From the NCBI GenBank assembly GCA_010909165.1, contig MU008184.1:372001-436000 (forward strand): a stretch of 64,000 bases of DNA, given 5' to 3'. The position numbers and the translations under genes were made by a program. A model generated the notes under the pieces. It was not told the origin of the DNA. It did not search any database and saw only the letters and a list, made by a program, of their open reading frames with translations. Numbering within the stretch: the stretch's first letter is position 1; every line of letters starts with the position of its first letter. This DNA is from Anthoceros angustus. Its lineage: Eukaryota > Streptophyta > Anthocerotopsida > Anthocerotales > Anthocerotaceae. Below, one piece after another: positions 32,834-46,330 of this stretch.

Positions 32834-35357
32834 ATGGCGGAGGTGGATTACGCGGAGCAGATGGTGTGGGGTTTGGAGACGGAGGGCTGGCACTTGCAGC
32901 CGCAAGCGCTGGAGCGGACGTGGCAGGAAATGCAGGAGACGGAGATGGTGCCCTCCAAGGTTGTGGAGAAGGAGGATGTGGAGGCGAGCATCCGGGCAGA
33001 GCTGCTGGACACGGATCTGAGGAGGGTCGGGGCGCCGTCGCTGCCCGATGCTCGCGCGCTGCAGCAACTGGGCAAGCTGCGGGGTCCTATGGTTCTGCAG
33101 GTTGGTTGGGGTGTTTTGATTTGCTGTGCTTGCTGCATTCTGTTGGGCGCCCAGTGTGTGGGGTGATGACGAGACCTGAGGCTGTTGTTTGTTTTGTGGG
33201 CAGGTTCTTGCCATCAGCAATGTGGCGGAGAGCAGCCGAAAGGCCTGTCTGACGGGCCACTCCAATAATCGGCTTCTGCGCATCCGGCTCACTGATGGGC
33301 ATACTAGTGTCACTGCCATCGAACATCAACCCATTCCGTGCCTCTCAGAGGATATTGCTCCTGGTACTAAGGTATAGCGACTGCTGGCATCAACTTTTCC
33401 CGTCTTGTTTTTCTTCAGTTCAAGTGCAAGTGCAAGCTGGAGCTGGGTGAGGTGTGTGTGGAGAAGGGCAGCAATCACGCGTGTGGAGCTGGTGTCGTGG
33501 CAGGTCTGGTGCTTGGTGGCCCTTAATTACGTCTTGGGAATTCTTGTAGGTTCTTTTGCGAGGCAACATTACATTGCATAGTGGAATATTGATGCTGGAT
33601 GCGCAATCTATTCGTATTTTAGGAGGCCATGTCAAGGCTCTTGAAGAGGCATGGGAGATAGACCGCAAGTACTCCGGGCTAGCACGGTCAGCAGCAGCCG
33701 CCAAGGGGTTGCCGGATGGTGTTTCTGGGCCTCCTCCCTTTCGTGGTCTTCGAAGTGGTAGAGGGGCATCTGTAGAGTCAACTCCCAGTGAGTGTGATTA
33801 TTTTGTGTTGCTTGTGATTGTCGGCAGAAGGCAGGCGTGATGTGAGGGAGCGACGGTGTTGACACAAGCGCATGTTGTGTGCAGCTCCTCCCCTTTCAGT
33901 GACGGATGTGCAAGTTTCGCTGGACTCTGTGGGTAGAAGCAAGGGGATGGATCAGCCATGTCCTGTTCCTGGTCTTCGAAGCAGTAGAGGGGCATCGCTA
34001 GAGGCAACTCCTAGTGAGTTTGATTATTTTGTTTTGGTTGTGATTGTCGGCACAAGGCAGGTGTGATGTGAGAGAGCTATGTTGTGTGCAGCTCCTCGCT
34101 CAGTGGAGGATGAGCAAGCTTCGCCGGACTCTGTGAGTAGAATCAGGGGGATGGATCAGCCACGTCCTTTGCCATTAAGGATGAAGGAAGCGGAGCCACC
34201 AAGAACACCTCCACTTGTCCAAAGAGTGACAGGACGTGTGAAGCCTGGATCAGAACCATACAGGCCGAGGTCTGCTCAGGCTGCTGAAGCACCTGTTCCA
34301 GATTCTAGCAACTTGCCTCCTGTCAAGAATGCAGTGCCTGATGTGCAAGTTCACGATGGTGCTCATCCGGCTGCCTTGTCTGCTGCTCTTGACTTGTCAG
34401 GTCCGTTTGCTCACTTTCATCCTCTGCTGACCAGTCCTGGCTTTGCAACAATCACTTGCTGAGACGACTGTGAAATGGCTTGGCAGGAAGGAAACCTGCA
34501 AGCCCGAAGAAGAGTGTAACAAATGATGCGAATGGGAGGAGCAGCACAGTGAAGAATGCAGTACCTACAGAGCCAGAGATGGCTCCTGTGCCAAGTCGTG
34601 CAGCTGCCAAGCAAGTTTTTGACAGAAAATCCGAAGATGTGATGGCAGGACGGAGACCTGTAAGCCCGAAGAAAGCAACACTGAATGACGGGAGTGAAAG
34701 GGCCAATGCTGTGAAAAAGTTATTGCCCCCAGGACAAGAGGCAGCTCCTGTTCAGAATCGTGCAGCTGCTCAAAAGCTTCTTGACAGAAAGAGCGAAGAT
34801 GACAGGGGTGCTCGCTTTCGTGGAGGGAGTGGCCGAGGTGGAACAGAAGCAGCCAACGGGAGAGGGAGGGAAAGGGGTGGACGCCGTGGTAGAAGAAGGG
34901 AGGAGGAGGAGGATGATGCTGTTCTCACCTGGGATGAGTGGCAGGCAACAAAGGGTCCTCCTGGCCCGGGCCTGACATCAGCAGACATTATGAAAAACGA
35001 TGAGGCTTTGGCTCGGAGGCTTCAAGAAAGACTTGATCTGGAATCCATGAGGGTGAGTGATATCACAAGTCGACTCCTCACTTATAGTGCACTCAAGCTA
35101 AAAGTCACTTGGTGATGGAGAGAAGGCTTCATTTCGTCGTATCACATCTTTCACAGTTGGTGTTAACTTGGTTGTCCTTGGTGATGGATGCTGCGCAGGT
35201 GCAAACGACCCTGGATGAGGCAGAGCAGCTCCGACTTAGCATGTTCAATTATGTTGCTGAAAATCAGGGTTCAGAAGAGTCTAACAGAGGAAGGGGGCGG
35301 GGCAGAGGGAGGGGTAGAGGCAGAGGAAGGGGAAGAGGGCGAGGCTATGGGGTGTAA
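32834..35357 (+). CDS. TDRD3/RMI1-like protein (DUF1767 plus OB-fold, RG-rich tail)
   Basis: Seven exons: 32834-33100, 33204-33371, 33550-33787, 33885-34013, 34092-34400, 34487-35052 and 35199-35357; introns are GT-AG, phases fit, 611 residues. The N-terminal DUF1767-type helical region (RAELLDTDLRRVGAPSLP, GPMVLQV) leads into an OB-like fold (ISNVAESSRKA, LRIRLTDGHTSVTAIEHQ, LSEDIAPGTKV, LRGNITLHSGILML, GHVKALEEAWE), the arrangement of RMI1 and TDRD3 partners of topoisomerase III. The middle is basic and disordered with repeated phrases (ASPKK..., AAAKQVFDRKSED, AAAQKLLDRKSED). LTWDEWQATKGPP and a pure Arg-Gly tail (about residues 597-609) follow, suggesting RNA binding. I see no tudor domain. 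Exon 4 with its flanking introns is a tandem duplicate. A role in topoisomerase III-beta/RNA metabolism is inference from the family. Confidence 0.88.
33720..34100 (+). repeat. Tandem duplication of an exon-intron unit (~226 bp) inside the TDRD3-like gene
   Basis: The donor-containing block GGCATC..AGAG.CAACTCC.AGTGAGT and the following intron (TTGTGATTGTCGGCA, AAGGCAGG.GTGATGTGAG, TTGTGTGCAGCTCCT) occur at 33740-33890 and again at 33965-34095. The encoded phrases GLRSGRGASVESTP and GLRSSRGASLEATP are the duplicated exon ends. Both copies keep working splice signals and phase 1, so an extra exon was gained without a frame change. Confidence 0.85.
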
Positions 35358-36026
35358 GGCTTTGCTGGCCAATATTTCTCAAACTGCTCGCAATTTCCAG
35401 CTCGTTCTGCTCCAGGCGTGCGGAGGTCATGCTGATACCAGAGTTGCGTACATGTGAGGGAACTTTTGACTTCAGATCAGAACGATGGTGAACTTGTAAC
35501 TCGTCCTAGTGCTGTGCTAAAGTTGTCATAGCTGCAGGGGCTGAACCAAAGAAGTTATGGTTGCAAGGGGTTCCGAAATTACGCGTTGCATACATTGGAT
35601 TCAGGATTATTGAAACTCATCCACTGGATGCAGAAACTCGAGTCGTTTCGTCCAGAAACAAGCGAATCTTAAATTTCTACATATTACATCTTGTCCAACA
35701 TAAGGTGATGCCACAGATCGGAAGTTATGGGTGATGCCACAGGCCGCAGACAATAAAAAGCATCTTGGTCCGAATCAAACACACGGGCAAACGGGGACTG
35801 AAAAGGCAAAGAAAGCGATGAAGTAGGCGCTTCACAAATTGCATGTCGAGGAGGTCGCGAAGCGCGGAAGAGACAGGACAATTACCTGGCAACCTTCCTT
35901 TCGTGCGCACCACGCTGGCGTTTCCCACAAGTAAGGTTGGCGGAGACTTTCTTGCCACCGAAATCTCATTCTCAAGGTTGCCGGCCCAAATCCCTCCTGA
36001 AGAGTTGAGAGACAAGGGAGTTCTAA
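35358..36026. other. 3' flank of the TDRD3-like gene and upstream region of the methyltransferase
   Basis: No gene-like frame on the plus strand; the minus-strand frames (35684-36308) extend into the methyltransferase as antisense shadows. Both the terminator of the left gene and the promoter of the right gene must lie here. Confidence 0.5.
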
Positions 36027-37069
36027 ATGGCGGAAGTGCTCTTCTTGAAGCAGGCGGGCACGTATGCCGTGAGCAGGCCCACCTACCCCCCGGCGCTCTT
36101 CGCCTTCCTGTCCAGTTTCACCTCGGAACACAAGCTCGCCTGGGATGTAGGCACGGGCAACGGCCAGGCCGCGGCTGGGGTGCAGATCCTCTCCTCCAGT
36201 CGCTTGTCTCGCCGGGCTCCTTGGCGCTGTGACTCCCTTCCCCTTCTCCTGACCCTTGGCCTTCCTTGTTCCTGCAGGTGGCGGAACACTACGAGAAGGT
36301 GATCGCAACGGACGTGAGCAACCCGCAGCTTTGTCACGCGCGGAAGCTTCCCAACGTGACCTACGCCCTGACGCCCCCGGTGATGACCACGGAGGAGCTG
36401 CACACCACCGTGGGGCCGCAGGGCTCCGTGGACCTGGTGACTGTAGCGCAGGCTCTGCATTGGTTCGATCTGGACACCTTCTACGCGCAGGTGAAGCTCG
36501 TCCTCCGCCAGCCCGGCGGCATCATCGCGGCCTGGAGCTACAAGCTCCCCGTCGTCAACCCCGCCGTGGACGCCGTCCTCACCGCCTTCTACAAGGTCAC
36601 CGACCCCTTCTGGGCGCCCGAGCGCAAGCTGGTGGACGAAGACTACACCACCATCGATTTTCCCTTCGACCCTGTGCTCCAAGACGGCCGCGGCGTCGGG
36701 CCCATCCGCGACTTCGCCTGCGTCAAGGAGCTGTGCCTGGAGGAGTACCTCATGTACCTCAGGTCCTGGTCCTCGGTGCAGTCCGCCCTGGACCAGAATG
36801 TCACCCTCCTCACCGGCCGCGTCCTAAAGGACTTCACCGACGCCTGGGGCGAGCCCCTCGAACGCCGCCCCGTCAAGTGGGACATCGTCCTGCTCCTGGG
36901 CAAGCCCTCCGTCGACGCTGTGGAGGATGAGGAGGAGGAGGAGGAGGAGGAAGAGGAGGAGGACGCCGACGAAGGCGCCGGTGAAGAAGCCGATGCCGTT
37001 GCCGCAGGCGAGGGAGCCGTCGATGTGCGGGGTCCTTCCCCTGCTCCAAACCCTAACCACCAAGAATGA
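36027..37069 (+). CDS. SAM-dependent methyltransferase (Methyltransf_11 type) with acidic tail
   Basis: Class I methyltransferase of the plant family often annotated as 'putative methyltransferase DDB_G0268948-like'; substrate unknown. Two exons: 36027-36179 and 36278-37069 (98-bp GT-AG intron), 314 residues. Motif I is AWDVGTGNGQAAAG (38-51), interrupted by the intron as its second helix begins (VAEHYEKVIATDVS). Family blocks follow: LPNVTYALTPP, SVDLVTVAQALHWFD, GIIAAWSYKLP, FWAPERKLVDEDY and YLRSWSSVQ. The core domain ends near residue 255. After it comes an unusual ~60-residue extension made of a run of 11-12 Glu and Ala/Gly/Glu-rich sequence ending PNPNHQE. The ATG at 36027 matches the family N-terminus (FLKQAGTYAVSRPTYPP). 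Confidence 0.9.
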
Positions 37070-37459
37070 GCAATGAGACGACAAACAAAACAGCGTGAAT
37101 TCTTGGAAATATATCGAGTCACGATTCTTCTCATGACCATCCCAACACCGCCCTACCGCAGCTTGGCTTCGCGGGGCTGATGCCGACTACTCGACGCTCG
37201 TCATCATGAATGTGCGTCCCGACTTCTTCGCCGATCGTGACTACGCCTTGACTGCGTCAGGACCTTACGCTCCCATCCCTTGCCATCATTGCATACGCCA
37301 TGCCTGCGAGCAGCAGTGTAGTAGGTGGCCCGTCACTCACTTGCCACGCCCGAACAACACTTACATGAGCAAATCGATGGCAGCAACAGAGCTGCAGCTT
37401 GCATCCCTTGTGGAGTTTTTGCGTTGGAATGTGAGGAAGCTTGAAGGCGTCCGAGCTGC

Positions 37460-38896
37460 ATGCAGCGTTGTGCAATGAAGATGCTCGATTGCAATGCGCT
37501 GGCCTGCCTGAAGCTGCTGCTGCTGCTGCTGCTCATGGTGGCGGAGTATTCGAATGTGTGCAGGGGAGCGGAAGTGTGGGTGACGTACGCGAATCAGACC
37601 CGGCTGCTCTCCTACGATGGCTCGCGCTACTTCACAGCCGATTCGGACGTGACGCCTGCGAGCATCCTGGTGAACGAGAGCAACACGTACCAATCCATGA
37701 CGGGCTTCGGGGCGGCGATCACGGATTCCGCAGCCTGGCTCATCAGCAATCTGCCGGCGGAGGAGCGCGGCGAGGTGATGCGGCGCCTGTTCGGGTACCA
37801 GGAGGGGGGCGCGGGGCTCAGCTTCGTGCGCATGCCGATAGGAGCGTCCGACATCTCCCGCTTCCAGTACACCTACGACGACGGGGACGCGGACCCCGAC
37901 CTCTCCCGGTTCTCCATCGAACACGACACGGGCTACATCCTCCCGGTGGCGAGGGACGCGCTGAGCATCAACGGCAACCTCAGGTTCATCGGCTCCGTCT
38001 GGAGCCCGCCGGCGTGGATGAAGGACAGCGGCTTCATCAACAACGGGTCCCTGATCCCGCAGTACGCCCCGGCGCTGGCAGGCTACTTCCGGAGGTTCGT
38101 GGAGTCGTACAACTACTACGGCGTGCCGATCTCCTTCGTGACGGTGCAGAACGAGCCTTTGTACGCTCCGAGTAACTACCCGGGGATGCTCTACACCCCG
38201 GACCAGGAGGTGGACTTCGCCGTGAACCATCTGGCGCCGAGCTTGAACGGGACGGGAGTAGGCATCCTGGCGTTCGACCACAACTGGTCGGACTTGAACG
38301 ACTTCGCTATCCCGACCATGGCGTCCGGTGTGGACTTCTTCGCCGGCAGCGCCTTCCACTGCTACGCCGGGGACGCCTCCGCCATGGGAGCCATGCACGA
38401 AGCCTTCCCGAACAAGGACATCTACCTCACCGAGTGCTCCGGGTTCTTGGACCAGGACGCCGACTTCGAGGCGTACCTGAAAGACAGGATCCCCAACCTG
38501 TTCATCAATAGCGTCAGCAACTGGGCCAAGACCGTGGTGCTGTGGAGCCTGGCGCTGGATCCAAACGGGCAGCCGCACACCGGCGGCTGCGCAGACTGTA
38601 GAGGCGTCGTCAGCATCGACCCGGACAGCGGAGTGGTCACCTACAATCCCGAGTTCTACGCTCTGGCGCACTTCGGCAGGTTTGTGTTGCCTGGTGCCCT
38701 GCGCATCGACTCTAGCAATTCCTTCGACGGCAACTTCATCTCCTCCGCCTTCATCAACAGCGATGGCCGCAAGGCCGTCGTTGTCTTCAACAATGGCAAC
38801 ACCGATGGCACCTTCAAGCTCATGTGGCGAGACCAAGCCATTTATTACGACCTCCCGGTGTCGGGGCTCGCTACTGTGTCCTGGGTGGACTCCTGA
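37460..38896 (+). CDS. Secreted glycoside hydrolase family 30 (glucosylceramidase/beta-1,6-glycanase-like)
   Basis: Intronless, 478 residues. The N-terminus has a signal peptide (LACLKLLLLLLLMVAEYSNV, cleavage near CRG-AE), so the product should enter the secretory pathway. GH30 enzymes are retaining (beta/alpha)8 glycosidases with a fused beta-sandwich. The catalytic acid/base is Glu232 in VTVQNEPLYAPSNYPGM and the nucleophile is Glu325 in IYLTECSGF. Other family blocks are MTGFGAAITDSAAWL, LSFVRMPIGASDIS, IGSVWSPPAWMKD, GSAFHCYAGD, VVLWSLALDPNGQPHTGGC, YALAHFGRFVLPGALRI and VVVFNN at the end of the sandwich. Substrate could be glucosylceramide, beta-1,6-glucan or beta-1,6-galactan and is not decided by sequence. 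Base composition is GC-rich, with C or G in most third positions, like the adjacent methyltransferase. The first ATG of the frame is used; internal ATGs at codons 6 and 8 also precede the signal helix. Confidence 0.93.
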   Translation: MQRCAMKMLDCNALACLKLLLLLLLMVAEYSNVCRGAEVWVTYANQTRLLSYDGSRYFTADSDVTPASILVNESNTYQSMTGFGAAITDSAAWLISNLPAEERGEVMRRLFGYQEGGAGLSFVRMPIGASDISRFQYTYDDGDADPDLSRFSIEHDTGYILPVARDALSINGNLRFIGSVWSPPAWMKDSGFINNGSLIPQYAPALAGYFRRFVESYNYYGVPISFVTVQNEPLYAPSNYPGMLYTPDQEVDFAVNHLAPSLNGTGVGILAFDHNWSDLNDFAIPTMASGVDFFAGSAFHCYAGDASAMGAMHEAFPNKDIYLTECSGFLDQDADFEAYLKDRIPNLFINSVSNWAKTVVLWSLALDPNGQPHTGGCADCRGVVSIDPDSGVVTYNPEFYALAHFGRFVLPGALRIDSSNSFDGNFISSAFINSDGRKAVVVFNNGNTDGTFKLMWRDQAIYYDLPVSGLATVSWVDS

Positions 38897-39129
38897 CGCG
38901 TTCACGACTTGAGAGCTCATCACGTCACTCGTCACTTCGCTTCAGGATGTGAATCGTTTTTCGAACTTGGGCCCACGTTATAGCTCATTTTTGAAGTGCA
39001 TCCATCTCTTCAGTTGTCTCAATAGGACAACATCCAAAGTCTTAAGGCAAGGCTATCTTTCCTTATAGCGGATTGATAAGACGTGATACATCGTTAATTA
39101 GGCACAGGCGGGCCTAGCAAGGTCATATG
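38897..39129. other. 3' flank of the GH30 gene
   Basis: The stretch 38946-38996 (TGAATCGTTTTTCGAACTTGG then GCTCATTTTT) is echoed at about 43905-43945, next to a GH30 coding fragment, so it is probably the 3' UTR. Confidence 0.5.
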
Positions 39130-39350
39130 TAAGGCCGTCTCCCTTTATTTTCTTTTTACGATAAACGGGCTTTATATCGAAATACATACAGGGGGAATCG
39201 GTACAATGAAGTCCACCAGAGCATAACCGGGCAGAACAAGTAGGGCGGACCCCCATGCTGCAAAACAGACACCAAAGCACCGAAGCGAAAGAAACCAGTG
39301 CGAGGGCTCGAAAGAGCCTCCTCAGGGGGAGGAGGCTGGAGGCCGTGTTC
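39130..39350 (-). mobile_element. LINE-like 3' end fragment
   Basis: On the minus strand the sequence reads through a GC-rich part to TTGTACCGATTCCCCCTG, TATGTATTTCGATATAAAGC and an AAAAAGAAAATAAAG tail, the kind of 3' UTR plus A-rich tail seen in plant non-LTR elements. A related but diverged stretch lies at 46865-46950. No coding part is present. Confidence 0.35.
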
Positions 39351-40179
39351 CTTCATTGCAACTCTGGCAGCTCCAATTTGTCATTTATTTATTGACTAGT
39401 TTGCTAGAGCAGCGTTAGAAGTAGCTTGGGCTGGCTACCTTGTAGGGTATGGAGAACTTGCTGAAGGACTCAGGTGCTCAGGCTTAGGTGAGGGGGTCGA
39501 TCACAAGAATTTCCTCGCTTCAGTGACACAAGGGATGTGGGCATTATGCCCTCCATTTGGTAGGCTATCCAGGACGGGGCAGGGACTCATACATGCATGA
39601 GGTTCCACAAAGTTAGACAGTCAGCGCACTTCCAGAAGGGGTTCCAGTAGAGCCAGTTACACACACATCCAACATGTGAAAACTTCTCCAGGAGCCCGCA
39701 GGTCAGCCTCGTGAGGACAAAGCCACACTGTCAGGACAGGAGGCTCAAGCCTCCTGAAATGAAAGGACGATAATCTCCAAGGAAATGTGCTTGCCAACTT
39801 TGCTATTCAGTTCTAGTGTCGATTACAGTTGGGCCCTCCTTCTATAGGACCACACTGACAAAATATCAAGCCTACCATACGCACAACAACCTTTGTCTAG
39901 GTCATGGAAATACAAGAACCTCAGCGACCCCCCAAGTGAAGGGATATCAGGGATTTTTTCCTTGTCAGGAGAGTATCCCCATCCCCGTCCTCACCTCTCC
40001 CCCTCCTTCACCCACATGACAGTTGGCAGACTAAGGTGAAACCATGTCGCGGTCTTGAAATTCCTCAAAAAATAAATACCGAGTCCAATAAAGCCCTCAC
40101 GATAAAAAGAAAAAAATAAAGTCTCGAACTGAAAACATGCGTCCCGCCCGGTCGCCCACTTCTCGATTCATGCTCCGAT
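39351..40179. other. 3' flank of the first GH1 gene, no gene seen
   Basis: Only short frames without motifs. AATAAA-like signals on the minus strand are unclear. Confidence 0.4.
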
Positions 40180-43791
<3,612 letters not shown>

Positions 43792-43800
<9 letters not shown>

Positions 43801-43950
43801 TCCCCGAGTTCTACGCTCTGGCGCACTTCGCCAGGTTCTTGTTGCCTGGTGCTATGCGCATCGACTCCAACATCTCCATCGACGGCAACTTCATCATTTA
43901 TACATGAATCGTTTCTCATTTGGACCCATTTCGTACTCATTTCTATCTCT
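43792..43950 (+). pseudogene. GH30 3' fragment (C-terminal coding plus UTR-like sequence)
   Basis: 43792-43896 is about 85-90% identical by eye to 38639-38742 of the GH30 gene, encoding EFYALAHFARFLLPGAMRID against EFYALAHFGRFVLPGALRID, with one inserted C that shifts the frame upstream of it. It jumps directly to sequence resembling the GH30 3' flank (TGAATCGTTTCTCATTTGGA), skipping the last ~50 codons. The fragment abuts the right border of the GH1 segmental duplication. Confidence 0.85.
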
Positions 43951-44164
43951 ATCTCTATCTTTCGTGGAAGGTACAAAATCCCTCAAAATGGAGACTTCGT
44001 TTTTATCTCTATGGTTCGTGGTAGGTACAACATCCTTCTATACGAAGACTTTATAAATATGCAATGATGGGAATCTCACCTACACCAAGGGGGTTGGGAA
44101 TAGGGCACAAGAGGGCCAAGAGGAATTAAGATACTCAATCCATACTAAGACATCCCCTAGTGGC

Positions 44165-44430
44165 ATAACACATCAGCTTCTCGCTGGCAAACCATCACAG
44201 ACATCAGCTTCTCACTGACAAATCATCACAAACTTGTTGGCAGACCATCAAAAACATCAGCTTCTCGCTGGCAGACCATCATAGACATCATCTTCTCACT
44301 GACAAATCATCACCAACTTGCTGCCAGACCATCACAGACATCAGCTTCTCGCTGGTAGATCATCACAAACATCAGCTTCTGGCCGGCAAATTATCGCAGA
44401 CATGAGTTTCTCGCCCGCAAGTAACATAGT
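44165..44430. repeat. 31-bp/53-bp compound minisatellite
   Basis: The phrase CATCAGCTTCTCGCTGGCA plus (A/G)ACCATCACAGA recurs about seven times; alternate units carry an extra ACTTG(T/C)TG segment. No coding sense. Confidence 0.85.
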
Positions 44431-44790
44431 CAGTAGCGAGAAAGACATCAGTTTCTCAATCCATAAGTTTCAAAAAAGTGTTAGAAACACCTCGACACAA
44501 TCTACACGTAAAAAAAATCAAGAATCTTCCTCCAACACAAGAACTTGTTGCACATCATCACACTTTCTTATCATCGTCGTTCTTAAACCACCTAAGTATT
44601 AAAAAAAAAAGGACATACATACCGCACTGTGCAGACGTTTGAGGTATACAATTAAGCTTGATACGAAGAAACCCGCAAGGATACGCACAATAGTACCCTA
44701 TCTCAAGAACAAGCCTCCACCAAAGGTACGCTTTTGAAGTTTAACACACATCTAGTAATACACATGTGCTTAGGTGCTTAGGTGCTTAGG

Positions 44791-45095
44791 GCTCTGATAC
44801 CATATAAACAAAGGCAGAAAAAAGTATACTGTATTATACAAGAGAACAAACAAGTGACAACGACAAAATCCTTGTAGCTCATATATACTAAAGCCACTAG
44901 AGTTACATATAATAGTTTCTATTTATTGGATATAGTAATTTCTATTTCTTCTAACATCCTCACCTTGTAAAGCCCATGTAGCTCATACATACTAGAGCAA
45001 CTAGAGTTACAAATAGTAGTTTCTACTTTTTTGAAATAGTAATTTATTTTTTTTTGAAATAGTAATTTATATTTTTTCTAACATCCTCACCCTGT
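44791..45095 (-). mobile_element. Short copia-type LTR with primer-binding site, plus a partial second LTR
   Basis: Read on the minus strand, TGTTAGAAGAAATAGAAATT starts at about 44955 and runs about 155 bp to TTTGTTTATA, followed at once by TGGTATCAGAGCCCT (44802-44788), the canonical initiator-tRNA-Met primer site of plant copia elements. A second, diverged start (TGTTAGAAAAAATATAAATT, about 45083) precedes it, with GGTGAGGA as a polypurine-like tract. So two partial LTRs lie head to tail. Confidence 0.65.
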
Positions 45096-45770
45096 AATGC
45101 TAGTCATAATTCAGTGACTAGCTAGCATTTTGTTTTAGAGAATTCGGAGTCTCGTATTGGGAATTTAATCTGGAGTTACCCTGTAGGACACTAACAACTA
45201 GCAGCACCGCACATTACGGAGGGAGACGACGATATGATTTATAACATTTATAACAGATTTATAACATGTGGCCCCATAGGGCCATGGAGCTGGGGAATGG
45301 GTGGCACCCTATTTGAATACTGATCCGTCACAAGTAATGATCTGTCATAAGAACGCTTGACTGTGGAGTTCCAATGAACCCATGTTGGATGTCACTTCTT
45401 GAAGGGAGGACGACTTGCTAGCATTTTCTCTCAGAAGATGAAAAAGGGGGGAAGATTTTGAGAGGTAATTAAAAACCTTAGTGGCTATAAAACCCAGTCG
45501 AAAAACCAGCCAAAAGGGAAAAACCATACTTGTGAATCTTGGTATTTAATGCCCTCCTCTTACTGGATGCGCGCCAACGATCAAATATTTAAGACGGACT
45601 TGAATCGTTGAAAGGTAGATTCAGGAAGAGCCTTGGTAAGACCGTCAACCACCATCTCTTTAGTACTGGTGTAATGAAGAAGTATTGACCCGATGCTACA
45701 AGCTGAAATAATGATATTGAACAAGAATATGCTTGGTCCTTGTATGAAGGATCAGGTTGTGAGCTAACTT
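45096..45770. other. Degenerate sequence between LTR and RNase H remnants
   Basis: No frame longer than 60 codons. Probably the decayed 3' end of the copia element on the minus strand. Confidence 0.35.
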
Positions 45771-46330
45771 GATAGTGCTGTCATCGTTGCAATTATTGAT
45801 CGTGCCACCTTCTTAAGAATGACCCAATTCTGCCAAAAACCGCCTGCACCATATTGCTTCTGTTGCAACATTTGTGAAAGAAACACACTCTGCCATTGTG
45901 AATGACAATGGGACAATGGGCTGCAACTTAGAGGACCAATTGATTGTCCCATCACAGAGGGTGTAGACATAAGCGGCAGTCGACCGCTTGGTGTGATTAT
46001 CACAGTCCTGCCAAGTTAGCATCAGAAGAACCAACGAGTTGAGCATCAGAATAGACAGCATCACCAAAGCGTTGAGCATCAGAATAGACAGCATCACCAA
46101 AGCATAAGCCATGATCACTGATCCACCTAAGTATCGAAGGATCCGCTTAACCTTATGCTAGTGATCTTGTTATTGGGTCTAGTCGCAACCATGGCATACA
46201 TCAATTTGCCAACCGCTTGTTGGTACATGTAATTGACTTTCCAGGAAGCAGCTCTAGACTTAGGAGGTGTCATAGGTGTATTAACTAGTCGAGAGGCCTT
46301 CATTTTGAACTTGTGAAGAAGGCCTTCAAT
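45770..46330 (-). pseudogene. Copia RT C-terminus and RNase H, decayed
   Basis: On the minus strand, KASRLVNTPMTPPKSRAA and a YMYQQAVGKLMYAMVATRP-type segment (about 46320-46170) are followed by the RNase H block TAAYVYTLCDGTINWSSKLQ, then PLSFTMAECVSF and EAIWCRRFLAELGH (about 45990-45815). This matches copia polyprotein order. Frameshifts and a short tandem duplication (ALVMLSILMLN repeated) interrupt it. Confidence 0.8.

Noticed and set aside
32174-33319. 381-codon minus-strand proline-rich frame
   Set aside because: Overlaps exons 1-2 of the TDRD3-like gene and the GC-rich spacer; composition artefact.
36083-36930. Long alternate frames on both strands over the methyltransferase
   Set aside because: Shadows of the GC-rich gene; only the 36278-37069 frame carries the methyltransferase motifs.
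37361-38935. 524-codon minus-strand open frame
   Set aside because: Antisense to the GH30 gene; its Val/Arg/His-rich product is the expected shadow of a GC-rich coding strand and has no family motif.
44165-44430. Regularly spaced repeats that could suggest a CRISPR array
   Set aside because: Eukaryotic context, diverged units, no distinct spacers between identical repeats and no cas genes.
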